From assembly GCA_029251165.1 (NCBI GenBank), contig JAQXDW010000113.1, positions 1-64,000 on the forward strand: 64,000 nucleotides of DNA, given 5' to 3'. Below the pieces are notes generated by a model. That model was not told where the DNA came from. It made no database searches and worked only from the letters and a program-made list of their open reading frames with translations. This document shows, piece after piece, positions 59,958-64,000 of this stretch. This DNA is from Myxococcota bacterium (lineage in GTDB: Bacteria; Myxococcota_A; UBA796). Made by a program: the position numbers and the translations under genes. Position 1 is the stretch's first letter, and each line of letters begins with the position of its first letter.

Positions 59958-60815
59958 ATGAAGATCAGAGTCGGCCAGATGAACACGCTCGAGGTGGTGG
60001 ACAGGATTCACGGCGACTGGGTCCTCTCCGCCGGCGCGGACAGCGTGAACCTTTCCAGAAATGAAGCCCCCCGAGATCTCGAAGTCGGCGACGAGATCAA
60101 GGTCTTTGTCTACACCAACCGCGGCGCCCTCGTCGCCACGACCAAGAAGCCCCATGGCACTGTTGGTCAGATCGTAGTCCTGGAGGTCGTCGACATCGCC
60201 GGGCCGGGGGTCTTCGTCGACTGGGGCTTAGAGAAAGATCTCCTCATTCCAAACAACAAGCTCCACTCCCCGGTTCGAATCGGCGGAAAGGCCGTCGTCG
60301 CGATTGTCCTAGACCGCGAGGAGCGGGTCATGGGAGTGACCTGGCTTCAGAAGCACCTCAGCACCCACACGTCACATCTCCGGATCGGTCAGGAAGTCCG
60401 CATGATTGTCTACGGCGAGACCGAGCGGGGCTACCAGATGGTCGTCGATGGCCGCTTCGGCGGCATGCTGTTCTTTGATCGCAACCACCAAGATCTGGTG
60501 ATCGGCCAAGAGCTTCCAGGCTTTATCAGTGACATTCGATATGACGGTCGACTGGATCTCAGCCTGAGCTTGCCCAAGCAGAAGCCCGAGGCCCTTCGCG
60601 ATGAGCAGTCCATTGTGGCAGATGGCATCGCAGAGAGGGGGGGCTTCCTCGAACTGACCGACAAGAGCACTCCCGGAGACATCCGACGAGAGCTGCAGAT
60701 GAGCAAGAAAGCGTTCAAGCGTGGGGTCGGCGCGCTCTACAGGGCCCGCAAGATCACCATCACGTCTGATGGGATTCGCTGGAATGAGCCGACGGATGAC
60801 GGACTGACTTCCTGA
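59958..60815 (+). CDS. CvfB-like S1-domain RNA-binding protein
   Basis: A 285-aa protein of the CvfB/YitL family: S1-type RNA-binding OB folds with a C-terminal winged helix. GVFVDWGLEKDLLIP is the family hallmark, VGDEIKVFVYTN the first OB strand set, and the end (TPGDIRRELQMSKKAFKRGVG) the wHTH. The start at 59958 is the first family-like residue (MKIRVGQMNTLEVV); an AGGAG site lies about 11 nt upstream. A longer open frame starts at 59481 but crosses the lipoprotein start. Confidence 0.9.
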   Translation: MKIRVGQMNTLEVVDRIHGDWVLSAGADSVNLSRNEAPRDLEVGDEIKVFVYTNRGALVATTKKPHGTVGQIVVLEVVDIAGPGVFVDWGLEKDLLIPNNKLHSPVRIGGKAVVAIVLDREERVMGVTWLQKHLSTHTSHLRIGQEVRMIVYGETERGYQMVVDGRFGGMLFFDRNHQDLVIGQELPGFISDIRYDGRLDLSLSLPKQKPEALRDEQSIVADGIAERGGFLELTDKSTPGDIRRELQMSKKAFKRGVGALYRARKITITSDGIRWNEPTDDGLTS

Positions 60816-60901
60816 ATATGACGGGGCAATCGGGAATCCGAGAAGCAAAGAGGTTGCCCGCAGCAGCGCGCTGATAGACAATCCTTGCCGGAGGGTGAGA
60901 C

Positions 60902-62566
60902 ATGATCTGGTTACTGCTTGCAGGCTGTGGAAGAGACTGTCCCGAGGTCGACAGCGACGGCGACGGTGCACCAGAAGCCTGTCCTGGAGAGACCGCGACG
61001 GCAGATGGATTCATCGACTGCGACGACAGCGACAGCGCTGCCCGTCCGGGAGCCTCCGAGGAGTGTGATGGCATCGACAACGACTGCGATGGTGCTGTCG
61101 ATGAGGGCCTCGGTCTGACGTACTACGCAGACATCGATGGCGACGGCTACGGCGATCTCGACACCGCCACCGACACCTGCTCTCCCCCCGCAGACTACGT
61201 CCTTCTCGGTGGAGACTGCAACGACAACGACGCCACCATCAGCCCGCTAGAGGATGAGATCTGCGACGGTGTGGACAACGACTGCGACGGCACCCCTGAC
61301 GACGGTGCGGAAGAGCAGCTGTGGTACGCAGACCTCGACGGCGACGGCACCCCAGGAGAGGAGAGCGATCCGATCTTGTCGTGCGTGGCTCCCAGCGGCT
61401 ACCTCGCCACGCCGGAGACCTGGGACTGCGACGACGACGACGACACCATCGGTCCACACGTCGAAGAGGACTGCGACGGCATCGACAACAACTGCAACGG
61501 CCAGATCGACGAAGGCGTCCCCAGCATTTGGTACATCGACGACGACGACGACGGCCTGGGCAGCAGCACTGTCGTCACCGGTGAGGACTGCGCGGCCCCT
61601 GCTGGTTATGCGCTCAACTCCGATGACTGCGACGACTCCGATGAGTCTGTCGGTCTCGTCTTCCCCGATCCGCTGGACGGCGACGGAGTCGTCTTGGAAG
61701 CCGCAGACATCGCCGACCTCTGCCCCTGCTACACCGCGATCGGCGGAACGCTGCGCATCCGAAATGTGGAAGACACCACCGATCTCATGGGCCTGTCTTG
61801 TATCGAGAGCGCCGAGAAGCTTCAGATCTCAGACAACATCAGCCTCACCTCTCTCGCCGGACTCGATGGCCTAGAGGTCGTCGAGGGCTCTGCGCTCATC
61901 CAGGACAACGCACAGCTCGCCTCTCTCGCAGGGCTCTCCGGTCTTATCGAGATCGACAGCACCCTGAGCATCACCGGAAACACTGCGCTGGCCGACCTCT
62001 CCGGGCTGGAGAGCCTCACCACAATCAGCGGCGGGCTGACCATCTCTGACAACGCGGCCATGACCGACATCAACCTCAGCGCGCTGGAGACAGTCGCCAA
62101 CGTGAGCATCTCCACCTGCAGCGCACTGATCTCGTTCAGCGGGATGCCGTTGCTGACCGAGGTGGAGCGCGGGCTGAGCATTGACGGCTGTGAGTCGCTG
62201 ACCACAATCGATCTTCCCGCGCTCAGCACCATCGGCAGTGATCTCTACATCTACAAGCTCGCCGAGCTCACCGAGCTCTCCCTCCCCGCGCTGACGGATG
62301 TCGGCGGCGAGCTGCGGGTCCACTGGGCGGCAGGCATCACGGATCTCGATGGCCTGAGTGGAGTCCGACTGGTCGGAGACGATCTCGTCTTGTGGGGAAA
62401 CGCCGCGCTGTTTGATGTCACCGGGATGCACACCGTCGAGCAGATCGGGGGCGACCTGAGCATCCAGAACAACACGGACCTCAGCACCGAGGATGCCGAG
62501 TCGATGCGAGACACCATCGGTGAGGACAACATCCGGGGCACAGTCATCATCTCGAACAACGGCTGA
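60902..62566 (+). CDS. lipoprotein with Asp-rich metal-binding motifs and receptor-L-like repeats
   Basis: A 554-aa predicted lipoprotein (short signal MIWLLLAGC). Residues ~35-245 carry about four units of the 'putative metal-binding' MopI/MSCRAMM-type motif (CDGIDNDCDG and relatives), probably Ca2+-binding. Residues ~255-554 are leucine-rich, receptor-L-domain-like strands (SLAGLSGLIEIDSTLSITGN; LESLTTISGGLTISDN), forming a beta-helix. This architecture is common in Myxococcota surface proteins. Function unknown; a surface adhesin or sensor role is inferred. Confidence 0.85.
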   Translation: MIWLLLAGCGRDCPEVDSDGDGAPEACPGETATADGFIDCDDSDSAARPGASEECDGIDNDCDGAVDEGLGLTYYADIDGDGYGDLDTATDTCSPPADYVLLGGDCNDNDATISPLEDEICDGVDNDCDGTPDDGAEEQLWYADLDGDGTPGEESDPILSCVAPSGYLATPETWDCDDDDDTIGPHVEEDCDGIDNNCNGQIDEGVPSIWYIDDDDDGLGSSTVVTGEDCAAPAGYALNSDDCDDSDESVGLVFPDPLDGDGVVLEAADIADLCPCYTAIGGTLRIRNVEDTTDLMGLSCIESAEKLQISDNISLTSLAGLDGLEVVEGSALIQDNAQLASLAGLSGLIEIDSTLSITGNTALADLSGLESLTTISGGLTISDNAAMTDINLSALETVANVSISTCSALISFSGMPLLTEVERGLSIDGCESLTTIDLPALSTIGSDLYIYKLAELTELSLPALTDVGGELRVHWAAGITDLDGLSGVRLVGDDLVLWGNAALFDVTGMHTVEQIGGDLSIQNNTDLSTEDAESMRDTIGEDNIRGTVIISNNG

Positions 62567-62599
62567 GGCCCCCCTGTTCCGGGCTCTACCGGGTGCCGC

Positions 62600-64000
62600 C
62601 TACTCGCCATCGCGCTCGCGTATCATCCGGTAGAGCGACTGATAGTCTGGCGTGTTCTTCAGAAAGAGATCGGGCCGACTGCTCCCGGCGGTCATCAGGG
62701 TGACCGAGCCATTGCTGAACATCTTTCCGAGCGCGCCCTGTCCCTGCTGGATCGAGTCGATGCGATCAAACAGCACGCTGGTGTGGGTGCGGTACAAGAC
62801 CCCTTCTTCGACCACCGCCCGGTCTGACGCCACTCGATAGACCTTCCGCTTGACGCGCAGGACGACGTAGGGGGCAAGCAACCAGATCGGCGGGCAGAAG
62901 ATGCCTCCGAGGAGAAGCGCCACCAGGGAGTTTGAGACTGCTGGGCGGAACTCCGCTCCCGCCGGGGTCGACTCGCGGGGCTGCATGACCGCCTCGGGCT
63001 CGATTCGACCGAGGAGGAGGTCATCGATGGTCTCCGTGAGCGGAGTGACCTCTTCGAGATAGTGGGCGATGAAGGTGTTCGGCAGCACCACCGACTGCCC
63101 TTTGCTGCCCTGTGTCTGGACCTCGCCAGCGACGAACACCTGCAGCCGGCCGCGACGGGTGCCCACGTATCGGCGGACCGAGATCTTCTTGATGTCGTCA
63201 TAGCGCGCGTAGGTGTGCTTCTTCCATAAGATACCCGCCACATGCTCCATGTGATGGGTGTGGAAGGTGAGGCGCTGCTGGCGGTAGCGGACTGTGAGAA
63301 TCGGAAGCGAAACCACGATGAAGCCGAGCAGCGAGAGGATCGGAAGGAGCATCTCCCAGCTCACCGCTGCAGCCAGGACCAGGCTCAGCAGGACCAACAT
63401 CGGCACCATGACCGCACCGACCACGTGGGCACGCAGCCAGACCAGGAGACCAAATGAAGCGGGAAAAGAACACCGGGCTTCACCACCAGGGATGCCTGAC
63501 TGGCGCAGCAGAGCCGGCAGATCAACAGCCGCGCGAGGGACGTGGGCGAGGTCGAGGGGCATCGAAGAGCCGATGCTCCAGATGCGAATCGTGAAGGTGC
63601 CGAAGAGCGCATCCCAGGGAGAGGTCCGGACCTGAATCCCGGTGACCTTGTCGTAGGCGAATTCAAGCTGCTGATTCCCGATGAGCGTGAACTGGCTGGA
63701 CACTGAAGAGGGCCCGACGGAGTAGGTCGTTCCCAGCGCGCGGAGGATGGCGGCGCTGCAGAAGGCCCGCGCGGTGTTCATCTGCAGCTCAGCAGTCCAG
63801 GCCTCTGCGGACGGAATCGACTGAGCTGCAGGCCGAGTGGACTTCACACCAGATCCCTCAGCCTTGGGAGGCACCACCCTCAGCTGCTCACGCTGCTCCC
63901 GAGAAGCCTGAGCGGCATCAACCCGGCCGCGAATCACGCTCTGTAGTTTCGGACCGGACGCCAGACGACGAAACCCGATCTCCGAGCTGCTGCCTTGGCA
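62600..64000 (-). CDS. bPH2-domain membrane protein (YdbT-like), 5' end outside the window
   Basis: The minus-strand frame stays open to base 64000, so the N-terminus is cut off; about 466 codons are visible. Three bacterial PH-like (bPH2) units appear: around SSQFTLIGNQQLEFAYDKVT, RYDDIKKISVRRYVG and VLYRTHTSVLFDRIDSIQQG, with TM helices between the first and second (VVGAVMVPMLVLLSL...). This fits YdbT-type proteins. An internal GTG at 63937 is possible but the frame upstream looks coding. Confidence 0.8.
   Translation of the reverse strand, partial: CQGSSSEIGFRRLASGPKLQSVIRGRVDAAQASREQREQLRVVPPKAEGSGVKSTRPAAQSIPSAEAWTAELQMNTARAFCSAAILRALGTTYSVGPSSVSSQFTLIGNQQLEFAYDKVTGIQVRTSPWDALFGTFTIRIWSIGSSMPLDLAHVPRAAVDLPALLRQSGIPGGEARCSFPASFGLLVWLRAHVVGAVMVPMLVLLSLVLAAAVSWEMLLPILSLLGFIVVSLPILTVRYRQQRLTFHTHHMEHVAGILWKKHTYARYDDIKKISVRRYVGTRRGRLQVFVAGEVQTQGSKGQSVVLPNTFIAHYLEEVTPLTETIDDLLLGRIEPEAVMQPRESTPAGAEFRPAVSNSLVALLLGGIFCPPIWLLAPYVVLRVKRKVYRVASDRAVVEEGVLYRTHTSVLFDRIDSIQQGQGALGKMFSNGSVTLMTAGSSRPDLFLKNTPDYQSLYRMIRERDGE

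Noticed and set aside
59765..59986. Small TM-like minus-strand frame upstream of the CvfB-like gene
   Set aside because: It overlaps the CvfB start and has no ribosome site; evidence is too weak to call a gene.
1..64000. CRISPR array, insertion sequence, phage or attachment site
   Set aside because: I found no regularly spaced repeats, transposase or integrase motifs, or repeats flanking a gene block; only tRNA-Gln could host an attachment site and it has no second copy in the window.

Overview
The window reads as chromosomal DNA of a GC-rich, Gram-negative, myxobacteria-like (Myxococcota / former Deltaproteobacteria) organism. This is inferred from an outer-membrane style repertoire (many lipobox signals, PpiD, PBP1A, SppA), a DUF4388/J-domain protein, an extracellular protein with repeated Asp-rich 'putative metal-binding' motifs, and acidic Asp/Thr/Gly-rich lipoprotein tails. 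Genes are dense on both strands. I see no phage, transposon, integron or CRISPR. The only RNA gene found is tRNA-Gln(UUG). Both edges cut a gene: pth on the left and a bPH2-domain protein on the right.

Layout. 0-2.5 kb: prs-rplY-pth on the minus strand with tRNA-Gln upstream. 2.6-5.8 kb: PEBP-like lipoprotein, a shortened UvrA paralogue and a monothiol glutaredoxin. 6.4-16 kb: envelope block with a CtpA-type S41 protease, a PBP1A carrying unusual Cys-rich insertions, a Cys-rich TIG-like lipoprotein, a small outer-membrane-type protein and a helical lipoprotein. 16-24 kb: nucleotide and cofactor genes (uracil and hypoxanthine phosphoribosyltransferases, RidA, RNase D, purine nucleoside phosphorylase, CoaB-like protein, APS kinase). 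24-31 kb: GreA-like and unknown proteins, two coupled lipoproteins, a sulfatase-fold lipoprotein, and a GMC oxidoreductase with a Tat-exported partner. 31-39.5 kb: a truncated ThDP-fold protein, BI-1 protein, SAH-hydrolase-like protein, fused E1 alpha/beta dehydrogenase with a FabD-like acyltransferase and HD protein, ASCH and HIT proteins.

39.5-42 kb is a three-gene sigma cassette: an ECF sigma factor with an N-terminal hydrophobic segment, a repeat-rich single-TM protein (candidate anti-sigma) and a secreted protein. 42-46.5 kb: DNA polymerase I, an unknown protein and an acyl-CoA dehydrogenase. 46.5-51 kb: heme synthesis genes (hemX-hemA-hemC, then hemD), interrupted by two paralogous Cys-rich lipoproteins on the other strand. 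51-64 kb: DUF4388-J-TPR protein, thioredoxin, solitary MreB paralogue, PpiD, alpha/beta hydrolase, SppA, lipoprotein, CvfB-like RNA-binding protein, metal-motif/L-domain lipoprotein and a bPH2 protein.

The most unusual signals are the threefold WCxxCD insertion in the PBP1A transpeptidase domain, the possibly membrane-tethered sigma factor with its repeat partner, short tandem duplications that copy stop codons at two convergent gene ends, a perfect 18-bp palindrome between the PNP and CoaB-like genes, and a ThDP enzyme lacking its cofactor pyrophosphate motif.
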